Positions 19,466 to 29,744 are shown, numbered from the stretch's first letter. The stretch is 64,000 nucleotides of DNA from Sterolibacterium denitrificans (GCF_900174485.1 NZ_LT837803.1:620001-684000), one strand, 5' to 3'. The notes: generated from the letters alone by a model not told the origin. A program made the numbers and translations.

Positions 19466-20154
19466 AAACCGATCATCATCCGGACATCAGCGTCATCATT
19501 CCTGCCTACAACGCAGGACGCTACCTGCATGGCGCAATCGGCAGCGTGCTGGCCCAGACGCGTCAGGCCAGCGAAATCATCGTCATTGACGATGGATCAT
19601 CGGATGATACCGCTCGAATTGCCGCCGGTTTTCTGGGGGTACGGCTCATCGAGACACCCCATGCAGGCGTATCGGCTGCAAGAAATGCCGGCCTGGATGC
19701 GGCCCGAGGGCATTATCTGGCTTTCCTGGATGCCGATGATCTGTGGCTTCCGACCAAGCTGGAGCGGCAAATTGCGTTCCTTCTCGACAATCCGGGCGCG
19801 AGCGGCGTATTCGGCCATGTCCAGCAGTTCGTAAGCCCCGAGCTTGCCAAGGAGCAGCGCGACCGTTACCAGGCCAACACCGCCCCCATGCCGGGTCTGC
19901 TTGCCGGCGCGCTCTTCATCAAACGCGATGAATTTCTTGCCGTCGGCAAGTTCGATGAAGCCTTGGCCGGCGGTGAATTCATCGACTGGATGGCAAGAGC
20001 CAAGCGGCTAGGCCTTTCACTGCCAGTGCTTGGAGATACCCTATTGCTGAGGCGAATACATGGCAACAACAGCGTGTTGACCGGCACCGAGGCGCTGCAT
20101 CATGCCTATCTCCAGCTCATCCGGAAAAAGATAAAGTCGGAAAATGGGAGCTGA
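19462..20154 (+). CDS. Glycosyltransferase family 2
   Basis: 230-residue GT-A fold glycosyltransferase. ISVIIPAYNAGRYLHGAIGSVL, VIDDGSSDDTARIA, AARNAGLDAARGHYLAFLDADDLW (with the DxD-like D-A-D-D metal site) are all typical. The short C terminus and lack of membrane helices suggest a soluble or membrane-associated enzyme adding one sugar, or acting in the HprK/PqqD system with which it is translationally coupled (ATGA overlap). Donor and acceptor are unknown. It converges with the large GT gene, only 4 bases apart. Confidence 0.88.
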   Translation: MKTDHHPDISVIIPAYNAGRYLHGAIGSVLAQTRQASEIIVIDDGSSDDTARIAAGFLGVRLIETPHAGVSAARNAGLDAARGHYLAFLDADDLWLPTKLERQIAFLLDNPGASGVFGHVQQFVSPELAKEQRDRYQANTAPMPGLLAGALFIKRDEFLAVGKFDEALAGGEFIDWMARAKRLGLSLPVLGDTLLLRRIHGNNSVLTGTEALHHAYLQLIRKKIKSENGS

Positions 20155-20158
20155 TTTT

Positions 20159-23100
20159 TTACTGCCTGTTGCCGAGCAATATGCCGGCCAGATTCTCAGC
20201 GCTTTCTTTCCACGTCAACCAGGGCATTTCGTCCGGCTTCGGATGTTTGCCCTGTCGGTATGACGCCAGCCATGACTTGATTGCACGAGCCAGATCTGCG
20301 GGATGCTCTGCAATGAAGTAGTCGGCGCAGTCTCCCGCCACTTCCCGAAACACAGGAATATCCCGCGCGATGATGGGCAGTCTGTGTTGCGCCGCTTCGA
20401 TCAGCGGCAGGCCGAAACCTTCGCCGCAGGAAGCGGCGATCAGGCAGGTGCTGGCAGCATAGACTTTTTCAAGGTATTCGTCGCCGATGCCTGCGAGCCA
20501 GAACAGGCGCTTGCCGAGCTCGGGATGGCCGTGCAGTCGCTCGACCAGCGCGTCCACCAGCCAGCCTTGCTTGCCGACGATCGCAAGATTGATATCGACG
20601 CCTTCACGCCACAGTTGCTCGAAGGCATCCAGAACCTGGCCGTGGCCCTTGCGCGGTTCCAGCGTGCCGACCATCAGGAAGCCGGGATGAGCGTCGAGCC
20701 GGGCGAGGATGGCTTGCACGTCGCCTGACAGTGCGGCGTTGCCGGCTTTGGTGTCCGCGCCGGCGCGCTCGCCAGCACCATTGTGCGACCAGTCGATTTC
20801 AAAAGCGTCTTGGTGCCGCGGGTTGTTGAGCCTTATCCAATCTGTCAGTTCATCCGCCACGATTCGGGAAACGCAAACGGCGCCATCCGTTTCCGCAACG
20901 ACTTCCAGCCAGTGCAAAAAAGCGTCCTTGACGCCGGGCGAGAAAAACTGCGGCATCCGGATGCACAGCAGGTCATGCACCAGGAACTTCACCCTCACGC
21001 CCTGGCTGCGCAGGCTGCGGTAGAACCGGCGTTGCGCCGCCTGCACCTCCGGTTGCAAATCGAGGCCGAAAAACATATCGCCGGAAGCGTAGTCGATCGG
21101 TTCATCGGCCAGTCCTGCGTGCGGCCAATTCATGAAGTCCGCCGTGAAGCGCCGCGCATAGCGGTAGCCTTGCTCGAGCGTGGCGTAGACCGGCTCGATA
21201 CGAAAGTCCCTGGGCGGATTGCTCAGCCACTCCTTGAGAATGCTGCGCACGACGCGCTGTATGCCGGCTTTGGCATCCCGCTGCACGAGTTCCGAAATAT
21301 CCACGAATAGCTGTTTTGCCTTGCGCCTCGGCGGAAAGCTCAAGGCAAGGTTATGCGCAAGTTTTCGCAGATCCCCGTCTTCGGCAGCACCTGCCATGAT
21401 GCCGGCCAGTTTGGGATAAAGATCAAACAGGACGGGCGGATTGGTTCGGTAGAAGTGCTCGATGCTTTCGGCATAAGACTGGGCGCACCTGCCGGGGTCA
21501 TGCCTGTCAAGAATGACGTTGCGTGCGTTTTTACCCAGCGCGGTTCGTTTCGCGGGGTTGCGCCACAAGGTTTCCAGCGCCTGAACCAGTTCCGCATCGT
21601 CGAACTCATCCGGCAGCATCCAGACTGCGGCTTCATCCAGATCCGCCATGCTGCCATTGGCATTGACGATGGTGGGCAGACCATGATTCATGCAGTCCAG
21701 CACCGCTCCCGACGTTTCGCCGCGGGAAAGTGCGCGCAACTGCACGCCGACATCGGCTGCCGCCAGATAGTTTTTGAATGTCTCCGGACTTGCCCAGCCA
21801 GTAATCCGAATACGGGCGGCGCAGGATGAACGCTTGATGGCGGACGCCAGTTCGTCGCCGTAGTCTCCATCATGGTTTTTGCCGACGAATACCAGATGGC
21901 AGGCGCTGTCTCGAGCCAGATCGGAATCGAGCCAGGCCTGCAGCAGCCGGTGGTTGAGCTTGTGAGGGCCCAGCAGACCGAATGCGCAGACGATGAAATC
22001 ATCGTCCGCAAAGCCCAGGGTTCGCCGTGCGCTGCCCGCATTCGCATCCGGTACGCGCAAGTGCGGAATGATCTTCAGGGAAGATGTGTCCAGGCCATAC
22101 CACCGCTGCGCCAGATGCACGGAATTCGGCGAGTGCACTATGGTGCCGACGCTGTTTTCCAGCACGGCCCGGCTTGCCGGATATTTCCAGACGACTTCCG
22201 CAATATCTTCGGCCCTGGCCAGATCCTGCAGGGCGGCGTAGCCATGGGACTGATACAGGGCCTGGGTGAAAAATCCCGGCGCATAGCCCGTGGCCTGCAT
22301 GTGATGCTCGATGTTCGACAGATGGAAGTCATGCAGCACCACGACGCCAGGCACCGCCTGGAGCATGGCGAACATGTGCTGATGGAAGTGCGAGTTGCCG
22401 AAATGGTAGAGCACGCGATCGTAAGCGTGCGCATGTTGCATGAACCACGCTACTGAACGAACGGGACAATGCTCACGTATCCACGGGTTGGCAATGTTCT
22501 TCTGCTCGACAATGACTTCGATTTGATAGTGCCCGGAAAGTACCGGCAAGAGTTCGGCACTGTAATCCGCTATGCCGGAGCGCTCGGGCGGCAGGGGAGA
22601 GACATAGGCCAGCTTTGGTTTCGCCAGGTTTTTTGATGCTGCCGGGTCCTGCCGGATTTTCTCGGCATGCGCCTGTTCCATCGCGGCAATGGCGCGTCGG
22701 GCAGTGTCGTCCCAGGAGAATCTTGCGGACTGCCGCCTTGAATTCTCCCGCAAGCGCTTCCGGAATGCCTCGTCGGTCAAGGCGCGCTCCATGAGGCGAG
22801 CAATGGCCGTATCGGAATGGGGGTCGAACAAGGCCTCGTCCATGCCCACCACTTCCGGCAGACTGGATAGGTTGGATGCAATCACCGGCGCGCCGCAGCG
22901 CATGGCTTCCAGCGCCGGCAGGCCGAAACCTTCGTGCCAGGATGGGAAGACGAACAAGGTGCAGGCGCCATAGAGGCCGATCAGGTCTGCTTCCGGGACA
23001 AAGCCGGTCAGGATCAGTTCGCCATCACCCAGGCCTTGTTTCTTCGCCAGCGCCAGCAATTGATGACGGCTGGCGTCGTGGACGGAACAGACGATGGCAA

Positions 23101-23881
23101 GTTGATGCCGCTGCCGCAATTGTTTCGGCAGCAGGCTGTAAGCGCGAATCAAGCCTTCGATGTTCTTGCGGAAATCGATGCCGCCGGTATACATGACGAA
23201 GCCGTTCCGAATACCGTATTTCTGCTTGATTGCCGCCAGCTCGGCCGTCGTTTGTTCGAGCGTGCCGAACTGCGCGTCTGCATCGGTGGAAATATTCAGG
23301 CACCGGGTCGAGGGAAACCCCAGGCGCTGTATGCCTTCCTGGCGGGAAGATTCGGATATGGCGAGCCACAGGCCGGCATTTTTCAACTGCTCGATTTTTC
23401 CCAGATACCAGTTTCTGGTGTCCGGATTTTCCAGATACGGACTTTGATGAATATAGGGGATCAGGTCGTAGAGTATGACGGCGGTAAGGTGGCGATGCTC
23501 GCCAACGTCGATACCCGTTACGGCATCGTCCCCCAGCCCTTCAAACAGGCTCGACACCAGCACCACGTCCGGCGCCAAGGAAGTCAGGAATGCTTCGCGC
23601 ACGCACTCGCTGATTTGCCGTCTCGGTTTGTTTTCGATTGCGATGAAGGCAGCCGGCGCGAGGGGATGCCAGACCTTGATATTGTCGCCGGGCAGAACGC
23701 CGTCGAAAGCTGCACGAATTCTCTCGATGGAATCGGGAAAGGCGCCGTTCAGGGCGAGCAGGATTTCGTGCGTCCTGCAATGCCGTACCATGGCTTTGGC
23801 CAGGGCCATGGTATAGCGGCCAATACCCCGGTTCCAGGAGCCATTGGACTGCGCGCCCTGCATGTCGATGACGATGCGCAT
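20159..23881 (-). CDS. Large protein with three tandem GT4-type glycosyltransferase modules
   Basis: 1240 residues. Module A (about 1-395) starts MRIVIDMQGAQSNGSWNRGIGRYT and has the donor-site motif PSWHEGFGLPALEAMRCGAPVIAS. Module B (about 425-800) starts YVSPLPPERSGIADYSAELL; its donor motif GETSGAVLDCMNHGLP is divergent from the usual E-x7-E. Module C (about 855-1240) has VGTLEPRKGHGQVLDAFEQL and GEGFGLPLIEAAQHRLPIIA. Fused GT4 modules occur in polymannan/rhamnan synthases such as WbdA, so this is probably a processive or multi-linkage polymerase acting on a lipid-linked glycan in the cytoplasm. The start overlaps the stop of the 93-residue gene by ATGA. Confidence 0.92.
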   Translation of the reverse strand: MRIVIDMQGAQSNGSWNRGIGRYTMALAKAMVRHCRTHEILLALNGAFPDSIERIRAAFDGVLPGDNIKVWHPLAPAAFIAIENKPRRQISECVREAFLTSLAPDVVLVSSLFEGLGDDAVTGIDVGEHRHLTAVILYDLIPYIHQSPYLENPDTRNWYLGKIEQLKNAGLWLAISESSRQEGIQRLGFPSTRCLNISTDADAQFGTLEQTTAELAAIKQKYGIRNGFVMYTGGIDFRKNIEGLIRAYSLLPKQLRQRHQLAIVCSVHDASRHQLLALAKKQGLGDGELILTGFVPEADLIGLYGACTLFVFPSWHEGFGLPALEAMRCGAPVIASNLSSLPEVVGMDEALFDPHSDTAIARLMERALTDEAFRKRLRENSRRQSARFSWDDTARRAIAAMEQAHAEKIRQDPAASKNLAKPKLAYVSPLPPERSGIADYSAELLPVLSGHYQIEVIVEQKNIANPWIREHCPVRSVAWFMQHAHAYDRVLYHFGNSHFHQHMFAMLQAVPGVVVLHDFHLSNIEHHMQATGYAPGFFTQALYQSHGYAALQDLARAEDIAEVVWKYPASRAVLENSVGTIVHSPNSVHLAQRWYGLDTSSLKIIPHLRVPDANAGSARRTLGFADDDFIVCAFGLLGPHKLNHRLLQAWLDSDLARDSACHLVFVGKNHDGDYGDELASAIKRSSCAARIRITGWASPETFKNYLAAADVGVQLRALSRGETSGAVLDCMNHGLPTIVNANGSMADLDEAAVWMLPDEFDDAELVQALETLWRNPAKRTALGKNARNVILDRHDPGRCAQSYAESIEHFYRTNPPVLFDLYPKLAGIMAGAAEDGDLRKLAHNLALSFPPRRKAKQLFVDISELVQRDAKAGIQRVVRSILKEWLSNPPRDFRIEPVYATLEQGYRYARRFTADFMNWPHAGLADEPIDYASGDMFFGLDLQPEVQAAQRRFYRSLRSQGVRVKFLVHDLLCIRMPQFFSPGVKDAFLHWLEVVAETDGAVCVSRIVADELTDWIRLNNPRHQDAFEIDWSHNGAGERAGADTKAGNAALSGDVQAILARLDAHPGFLMVGTLEPRKGHGQVLDAFEQLWREGVDINLAIVGKQGWLVDALVERLHGHPELGKRLFWLAGIGDEYLEKVYAASTCLIAASCGEGFGLPLIEAAQHRLPIIARDIPVFREVAGDCADYFIAEHPADLARAIKSWLASYRQGKHPKPDEMPWLTWKESAENLAGILLGNRQ

Positions 23882-24162
23882 CAGCGCTGTCCCTTCTGTT
23901 GCTCGATGGCCGACTTGAGATCGGCGTAGATCCGGTGCGCGCGTGGCGTGAGCTGAGACAGCTCGGCGGGAATATCAGGTGGTCGGGTGCGTTGCGCAAA
24001 CGATGCCGATGCGCCCATGACCAGCCGCATCAAGCGCGTCTTCATTCCAGGGAATCGATTCACCAGTGCCACGACCACGCGCCTGAGCCTGGGACGACGA
24101 TTGACGTAGAGACTGGCGTGCTGCAGAACGACGATTGCACGGGATTTGAGCGCCATTTTCAT
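23881..24162 (-). CDS. Small hypothetical protein upstream of the triple glycosyltransferase
   Basis: 93 residues, basic in its first 50 (NRRPRLRRVVVALVNRFPGMKTRLMRLV), with no membrane segment and a charged C terminus. I do not recognise a domain; similar Arg-rich stretches occur at the ends of some polysaccharide-locus methyltransferases and glycosyltransferases, so it could be a detached tail or a membrane-docking partner. The stop overlaps the start of the triple GT gene by ATGA, which supports translation. There are 54 bases between its start and the upstream membrane-protein stop. Confidence 0.6.
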   Translation of the reverse strand: MKMALKSRAIVVLQHASLYVNRRPRLRRVVVALVNRFPGMKTRLMRLVMGASASFAQRTRPPDIPAELSQLTPRAHRIYADLKSAIEQQKGQR

Positions 24163-24216
24163 GAAACGGTTGCGAGGTGAGTTTTGGAAAGTGGGAAGTG
24201 GAAACTGGAAAGCGGC

Positions 24217-26148
24217 TCAATGCGCCTGCAATCGCCACTCATAGCCGGTGATTCGCACCACATCTCCGGTTCCCACATATACCCGAATTTCCACGTCTGG
24301 TTCATCACGCGGCAGAGACACCAGTTCATCCACCAGCGCATCCTCCCCTGGCTGCAATGCGAATTGCGCATAACGCAGGTTTCCGCTGCGCGCCACGACA
24401 TCCGCCCAGGCTGTCCCTGCCTGTTGCACCGTACCGAATATCTGCAGCCGGTACACGCCTTGCGACGCGGCTCGATAGGGGCCATAGAGCAAGAAACCTT
24501 CCTCGCCCAGGCTATGTATCCCTTTGAGATCGCCATAGCCCACCTGGCTATAGAGGGAAATCAAATCCGTCCCGCGGTATGTCCAATGCGCCGCCGGTTC
24601 CCTGGTCATGGCCGGTGTCGGTGGCATGCCTTGCTCCAGCACGAGATACCAGGCAGGTTTCCGGCCAGCGATCAATCGCGCTTCACGCACGCGCACTGTT
24701 TGCTCCGCATAGGCATTGACCTGTTTCAGGCAGCTTTCCACGGTGTCTTGCAAACAGCCCACCTCAAGCCGACCATCCTGCCTCAAGGCTGACGCGATAT
24801 GCTCGCGGAGCCCCTTTTTGTTGCCCTCTGCGCGGCCGGTCACGCCAAAAGCCGGCTGCCTCTGCAGCATCCCCGCCATTACCGCCGACCAGGTCTGTTC
24901 AAACTCGCCCGCATATATCGTCGTCCCCATGCCGACGATCGGCGCCACGCGCTGGGCAAACGCATACTGCTGAAGCGGTACGGGAGCGCGTATCAGTACC
25001 GCGATCAGCCATAGAAAAGCCAGCGCAGTCGCCGTCATCCGCCAAAACCCGGGGATGGCTGCCAGCAGCTTCGCCAATTCCAGAGACAGCGCAATGCCGA
25101 ACGCCAGCCACGCAAAAACGAAGTAGCGATAATGAAAGGCAAACTTCTGCACCCAGGCATTGCCTGCAAACAGCAGCAACCAGCCCAGTGCAAACAGCAC
25201 TGCCAGGATCTGCACCCACAAGACCTGTACGTTCCAACTGCTCCGGTTTCGCCATGCCTGCCACAGGCGGAGTGTCACCACGACCAACAACAACGCTTCC
25301 AGTCTCGGCAGCCAAAGCGCGTTTTGCATGCTGCCAAGCGCCAGCGGCAATCCCTCGCGCAAGGTGGCAAAGGAAAACCCCGCATACTCCGTGCCCGAAG
25401 GTCCGGCAACCCGATGCGCAACGAGCCACCACAGCAGAAACAGCACGACGGCCAGCCCAGCGAAGCCCAGATTGCGCATTTCCAGGCGGCGCTGCAGCAA
25501 CATGCGCCCACCGACCAAAGCCAGGGCAGGAATCACCGTGCTGAAGTTGACTCCCAAGGCCAGGCCCAGCAGCAGCGCGACAACCAGCATGCGCAGCCAG
25601 AGCGGCCCCAGGAGGCGGTTTGCTCCGGAAGCGGCAAACCATGTCTCATGAGCCCATAGCAGCAGCAAACAGGCCAGCGGATACTCCACATGCCATACCA
25701 CCACCTCGTACACCGCATGAGGCTTCAGCACCAGCAGCACGATTGCCGACAGCAGCAAAAACAACTGCCGGGCCCGTCTGGTATTTACCTGGCGATCGCC
25801 ATCGCTATCCGGCGGTGATACCAATCTCACGGCCACGCCCGCCCAGGCGCGCAGCAGGCCGAAGAAAACCAGCGTGGGGAAAAGGAGATTGGCCCAGAGA
25901 TTGGCTGCCGGGTCGTGTATCAACGACGTCAGCGCCGGGCCCACGTTCAGCAAGCGGTTTTGCCCCCAGAAAAACAGGGTGACGTTCTGTAGCGACATCA
26001 CCGAATACAGCATGACGTCGCCACTGACGGGCTCTGGCGCAAAGCGATTCACCGTCGCCGCCGCCAGCGCCAGCAACAGCAGCGCATCCAGCCCCCAATT
26101 GCCTCTCCAATTTCGCCAGCGTTGCCGGATTGCAGTCGTATTCAACAT
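24217..26148 (-). CDS. Polytopic membrane protein, possible GT-C type glycosyltransferase
   Basis: 643 residues with about ten hydrophobic segments up to residue 430 and a soluble C-terminal region of about 210 residues. The first loop holds an acidic residue (EPVSGDVMLYS), a GT-C-like placement. No family could be named with confidence. Alternatives are an O-antigen ligase/polymerase-like protein. It follows the small membrane gene with a 7-base overlap and lies downstream of a GtrB-like enzyme, consistent with use of an undecaprenyl-phosphate sugar donor for glycan decoration (inference). Confidence 0.7.
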   Translation of the reverse strand: MLNTTAIRQRWRNWRGNWGLDALLLLALAAATVNRFAPEPVSGDVMLYSVMSLQNVTLFFWGQNRLLNVGPALTSLIHDPAANLWANLLFPTLVFFGLLRAWAGVAVRLVSPPDSDGDRQVNTRRARQLFLLLSAIVLLVLKPHAVYEVVVWHVEYPLACLLLLWAHETWFAASGANRLLGPLWLRMLVVALLLGLALGVNFSTVIPALALVGGRMLLQRRLEMRNLGFAGLAVVLFLLWWLVAHRVAGPSGTEYAGFSFATLREGLPLALGSMQNALWLPRLEALLLVVVTLRLWQAWRNRSSWNVQVLWVQILAVLFALGWLLLFAGNAWVQKFAFHYRYFVFAWLAFGIALSLELAKLLAAIPGFWRMTATALAFLWLIAVLIRAPVPLQQYAFAQRVAPIVGMGTTIYAGEFEQTWSAVMAGMLQRQPAFGVTGRAEGNKKGLREHIASALRQDGRLEVGCLQDTVESCLKQVNAYAEQTVRVREARLIAGRKPAWYLVLEQGMPPTPAMTREPAAHWTYRGTDLISLYSQVGYGDLKGIHSLGEEGFLLYGPYRAASQGVYRLQIFGTVQQAGTAWADVVARSGNLRYAQFALQPGEDALVDELVSLPRDEPDVEIRVYVGTGDVVRITGYEWRLQAH

Positions 26149-26756
26149 TCGTAGCCCGGGCTTGGCCTGTCATGGCGAAAAGGGTCGGTGAGCGCATCCG
26201 AATAGTCGCTCATCAGCAAGCGCTGGCGCGGCAGGAAATTCCGTCGGAGGTAGCGACTGAAACTTGCCAGATGCTGACCTCTTTGCGTCAGGCGCACGCA
26301 GTTGCCATCCAGCCTTACGGTCCCCGAGGCCAACTGTTCCGTCAGCCGGATCTCCACCAAACGATGTTCCGGCATGTACTCCCGCACGAAGACTTCATCG
26401 AGGCGCGCCAACTGGATGCCGCCGCCGCGCTGCTGCAGCTTCTCAAGAATGTAGAACGACAGGGATCGGTCGATGACCGTTGGCACCGAAATTGCAAAAC
26501 CATAGGCCAGCAGCAGCCAGATCGCCGCCAACTGCAGCTTCTCGAAGCCGCCCAGCATGGCCAGCCAACGCCCGCGCCACAGCACGGCGGCGCTCAGGAT
26601 GCACGCCAGCACGCCGTCCAATAGCGCGTCGTACAGCACCACGTCCACATGGAAAAACCGCGCATGCACGCCATACACGAGCAGCAACATGGCCACGAAA
26701 ACCATCGTTGCCGATACGGCGCGCCACAGTTTGTTCATCGTGGTCGCCTCATTCAT
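26142..26756 (-). CDS. Membrane protein of unknown function
   Basis: 204 residues with about three membrane segments in the first 110 residues (AVSATMVFVAMLLLVYGV, LLDGVLACILSAAVLW, LAAIWLLLAYGFAI) and a polar C-terminal region of about 90 residues. Its size resembles small partner proteins of membrane glycosyltransferases, but sequence similarity to GtrA is not evident to me. A second ATG six codons in (MNKLWR) is an alternative start. It overlaps the downstream 643-residue membrane gene by 7 bases. Confidence 0.65.
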   Translation of the reverse strand: MNEATTMNKLWRAVSATMVFVAMLLLVYGVHARFFHVDVVLYDALLDGVLACILSAAVLWRGRWLAMLGGFEKLQLAAIWLLLAYGFAISVPTVIDRSLSFYILEKLQQRGGGIQLARLDEVFVREYMPEHRLVEIRLTEQLASGTVRLDGNCVRLTQRGQHLASFSRYLRRNFLPRQRLLMSDYSDALTDPFRHDRPSPGYEC

Positions 26757-26789
26757 CGAGGCAGCCTGCCGTTGCGATTGCAGCCCGAA

Positions 26790-27782
26790 TCACCACATTT
26801 CCCCGTCAGCATCAACACGGCTCTCCAGCGATATGCCGCCATCCCTGCATTCGACCCGTTCCACGAAACCGCCGTATCTCGGAAGCATGGTTGCCGTGCT
26901 GCGCGCCACGCCCGTCAGCATCAGCGTCAACAAGGTCAACGCTCCCGTCTGCAAAAACATCAGCAGCAGAATCCCCAGCGCCACCGAGAACCAGCCTGGC
27001 GTGGCAAAACCGGCAAGTTTGAGAAATATCGCCACGCCCATCGCCAGCACCGCCATGCAGGCGACGGACAGACAGGCGATCCCCACGCGCACCAGTACGT
27101 CCTCGGCAAATACCATGGTTGCACGGAATCCATGCAATACCAGGCCAACGAAATTCATCTTGCTGCGGCCCGCATAGCGAGGGCCGCGATCCAGCGGACA
27201 GGCGGTTGTCCGCAGTTTTGACGCAAGCACCGCGCCCGCCACATGTATCGACAACTCCTGCATGGCGACCAGGCGCTTGACTGCCGCAGGCTTCAGGGCC
27301 ATGAAATTTCCGAAACTGATCGAGCGCCCGGTCATCAAGCCGAAGAGGCGCTTGTACAGCGCATAGAAGACCTTGAAACGCAGGGTTTCCACCCGGCTCT
27401 TGCGTTGCGCGACCACCACATCGGTTTGCGCCGATTCGAGCGGCGCCAGCAGCAAGGGAATGGTGGCGGGCAGATCTTCGCCATCGGAATCCATGACCAC
27501 TACGCGATGCTCGGGCTGCATGTGCGCGGCCACATAACCCAGGCCAATGGCGATGGCGCGTTGATGTCCGACATTGCGGCGCAGTTTGAGTATCACGCCG
27601 GCAACCTCGGCGTGCGCGAGGCTTGCAATTTCCAGGGGTTGATCGACTGAACCGTCATCCACCGCCACCACGAAAACATCCCGGCCAAACTGCGCGGCCA
27701 GCTCCTTGAACAAGCGGCTGCTGGCATCGACGTCTTCATACACCGGCGTCACGACAATCAAACGATGCGCGCTGTCGATCAT
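26790..27782 (-). CDS. GT2 with two C-terminal membrane helices, GtrB/ArnC-like
   Basis: 330 residues. The N-terminal GT-A domain has [51 protein letters not shown] and [15 protein letters not shown]. Two helices at about 235-300 ([34 protein letters not shown]) complete the layout of enzymes that load a sugar on undecaprenyl phosphate (GtrB, ArnC, DPM). Following a UDP-glucuronate decarboxylase with an ATGA overlap, UDP-xylose is a plausible donor (inference). Confidence 0.88.
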   Translation of the reverse strand: MIDSAHRLIVVTPVYEDVDASSRLFKELAAQFGRDVFVVAVDDGSVDQPLEIASLAHAEVAGVILKLRRNVGHQRAIAIGLGYVAAHMQPEHRVVVMDSDGEDLPATIPLLLAPLESAQTDVVVAQRKSRVETLRFKVFYALYKRLFGLMTGRSISFGNFMALKPAAVKRLVAMQELSIHVAGAVLASKLRTTACPLDRGPRYAGRSKMNFVGLVLHGFRATMVFAEDVLVRVGIACLSVACMAVLAMGVAIFLKLAGFATPGWFSVALGILLLMFLQTGALTLLTLMLTGVARSTATMLPRYGGFVERVECRDGGISLESRVDADGEMW

Positions 27783-28726
27783 GAGGCCAGCAAGCGCCTG
27801 AAATAGTCGATCGTTTTGGACAGCCCATCTTCCAGCCTGATCTTGGGCTGCCAGTCCAGGGTTTGCCTGGCCAGGGCGATATCGGGCTGGCGTTGCCTGG
27901 GATCGTCCTGCGGCAAGGGCTGCATGACCAGTGTTGACTTGCCGTCCGTCAGCCTGAGCACGGTCTCGGCCAGTTCGAGGATCGTAAATTCTTCCGGATT
28001 GCCCAGGTTGATGGGGCCGGTCACTTCCTGCGGGCTGGCCATCAGACGCACGAAAGCTTCGATCAGGTCATCGACATAGCAAAAGCTGCGTGTCTGGGAA
28101 CCGTCGCCATAAAGGGTGATGTCCTTGCCCTGCAGCGCCTGAACGATGAAGTTGCTCACGACGCGCCCGTCGCTCGGATGCATGCGTGGCCCATAGGTAT
28201 TGAAGATGCGCGCGACTTTGATTTCCAGCCGGTGCTGGCGGTGATAATCGAAAAACAGGGTTTCCGCGCAGCGTTTGCCTTCGTCGTAGCAGGAACGCAT
28301 GCCGATCGGATTGACGCGTCCCCAGTAACTTTCCTGCTGCGGGTGAATCTCGGGATCGCCGTAAACCTCGCTTGTCGATGCCTGAAAAATCCGCGCCTTG
28401 GTGCGCTTGGCCAGCCCCAGCATGTTGATGGCGCCATGCACGTTGGTTTTGGTCGTCTGTACCGGGTCCCGCTGGTAATGCACGGGAGATGCCGGGCACG
28501 CCAGGTTGTAGATTTCATCGACCTCGATGTAGAGCGGAAAGGTCACATCGTGGCGCAGCAGTTCGAAATGAGGATGGTCGAGCAGGTGAACGATATTGTC
28601 CTTGGTGCCGCTATAGAAATTATCGGCACACAGCACGTCGCAACCCTCATTGAGCAGGCGTTCACAGAGATGCGAACCCAGGAAACCGGCGCCGCCGGTC
28701 ACCAGCACTCTCTTTCTATTCGACAC
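27779..28726 (-). CDS. UDP-glucuronate decarboxylase (UDP-xylose synthase)
   Basis: Extended SDR enzyme of 315 residues. [19 protein letters not shown] binds NAD; the catalytic region has [15 protein letters not shown] (Tyr-x3-Lys), and [21 protein letters not shown] and [24 protein letters not shown] are strongly characteristic of the UXS group making UDP-xylose from UDP-glucuronate. No ATG is available; the frame opens with TTG at 28744 and GTG at 28735, 28732 and 28726. I use 28726, which gives the family N terminus, but the start is uncertain. It overlaps the dusC 3' end and the next start (ATGA). Confidence 0.9.
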   Translation of the reverse strand: MSNRKRVLVTGGAGFLGSHLCERLLNEGCDVLCADNFYSGTKDNIVHLLDHPHFELLRHDVTFPLYIEVDEIYNLACPASPVHYQRDPVQTTKTNVHGAINMLGLAKRTKARIFQASTSEVYGDPEIHPQQESYWGRVNPIGMRSCYDEGKRCAETLFFDYHRQHRLEIKVARIFNTYGPRMHPSDGRVVSNFIVQALQGKDITLYGDGSQTRSFCYVDDLIEAFVRLMASPQEVTGPINLGNPEEFTILELAETVLRLTDGKSTLVMQPLPQDDPRQRQPDIALARQTLDWQPKIRLEDGLSKTIDYFRRLLAS

Positions 28727-29744
28727 CCGCACCACGCGCTCCAAACGGAATTGACAAGCGGGTATTGTATTCGTGCGGCGCGGGTTGACTATCCCGCCGC
28801 GTCATCTCTTGCAGCAATCCCGCGATCACCGGCGGATCATCGACCCGCCGCACGGCGGCCTGCAGGGCCGCGGCTTCAGGCCAGGTGCGTTGCCAGTAGC
28901 CGAGCAACAGTTTGAGACGGCCCAGCGCGCGCTGGGCCGTACCGTGATCGTGCAGTCTTTGCCAGTAAGTCCGGATGTGCGGCAGCAGGGCCTGCCAGTC
29001 GGCGGACGACGGGCTCGCGGCCATAACGCCGCGGATGCGCAGGCACAGAAAGGGATCGGCGACGGCGCCACGGCCGATCATGACGTCGCTGCAGCCGCTG
29101 ACTTCACGGCAGCGCTGCCAGTCGGCCAGCGTCCAGATCTCGCCATTGGCAATGACCGGAATGTCGACTGCCTCCCGGATGCGCGCGATCCATTCCCAAT
29201 GCGCTGGCGGGCGATAGCCTTCGTCGCGGGTGCGGGCATGGACGACGAGCTGGGCGGCGCCGCCGACTGCCAGCGCCTGGGCGCAATCCAGGGCCAGTGC
29301 CGTATCGGCGATGCCCAGGCGCATCTTGGCGGTGACGGGGATCGCCGCCGGCACGGCCGCGCGCACGGCCCGCACGATGCGCAGCAACTGCGCCGGATCG
29401 CCGAGCAGCATGGCGCCGCCGCCGTGGCGATTCACCAGTTTGGCCGGGCAGCCGAAATTCAGGTCGATGGCGGGCGGCGCGAATTCGGCCGCGCGTGCCG
29501 CGTTGCGTGCCAGCCAGTCCGGGTCGCTACCGAGCAATTGAATCGCCACCGGCGTGCCGGCTGGCGTACGGCAGGCATGGTGGATTTCCGGACAGATGCG
29601 TTCCCAGCTACGTCGCGGCAGCAGCGAGCCGGTGATGCGGATGAATTCCGAGACCGTGGCATCGTAGCCGCCGATGCGGGTCAGCACGTCGCGCAGGAAG
29701 TGATCGGCGAGGCCCTCCATGGGGGCGAGGATGAGACGGGACAT
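28716..29744 (-). CDS. dusC: tRNA-dihydrouridine(16) synthase DusC
   Basis: FMN-dependent reductase converting uridine-16 in tRNA to dihydrouridine. 342 residues. [19 protein letters not shown] opens the TIM barrel; the catalytic cysteine lies in [20 protein letters not shown]; later motifs [10 protein letters not shown] and [12 protein letters not shown] are usual for Dus enzymes, and the C-terminal recognition domain is present. The ATG at 29744 gives the family N terminus. It heads the minus-strand polysaccharide operon by position and its 3' end overlaps the UXS gene, a mixed operon. Confidence 0.93.
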   Translation of the reverse strand: MSRLILAPMEGLADHFLRDVLTRIGGYDATVSEFIRITGSLLPRRSWERICPEIHHACRTPAGTPVAIQLLGSDPDWLARNAARAAEFAPPAIDLNFGCPAKLVNRHGGGAMLLGDPAQLLRIVRAVRAAVPAAIPVTAKMRLGIADTALALDCAQALAVGGAAQLVVHARTRDEGYRPPAHWEWIARIREAVDIPVIANGEIWTLADWQRCREVSGCSDVMIGRGAVADPFLCLRIRGVMAASPSSADWQALLPHIRTYWQRLHDHGTAQRALGRLKLLLGYWQRTWPEAAALQAAVRRVDDPPVIAGLLQEMTRRDSQPAPHEYNTRLSIPFGARGAGVE

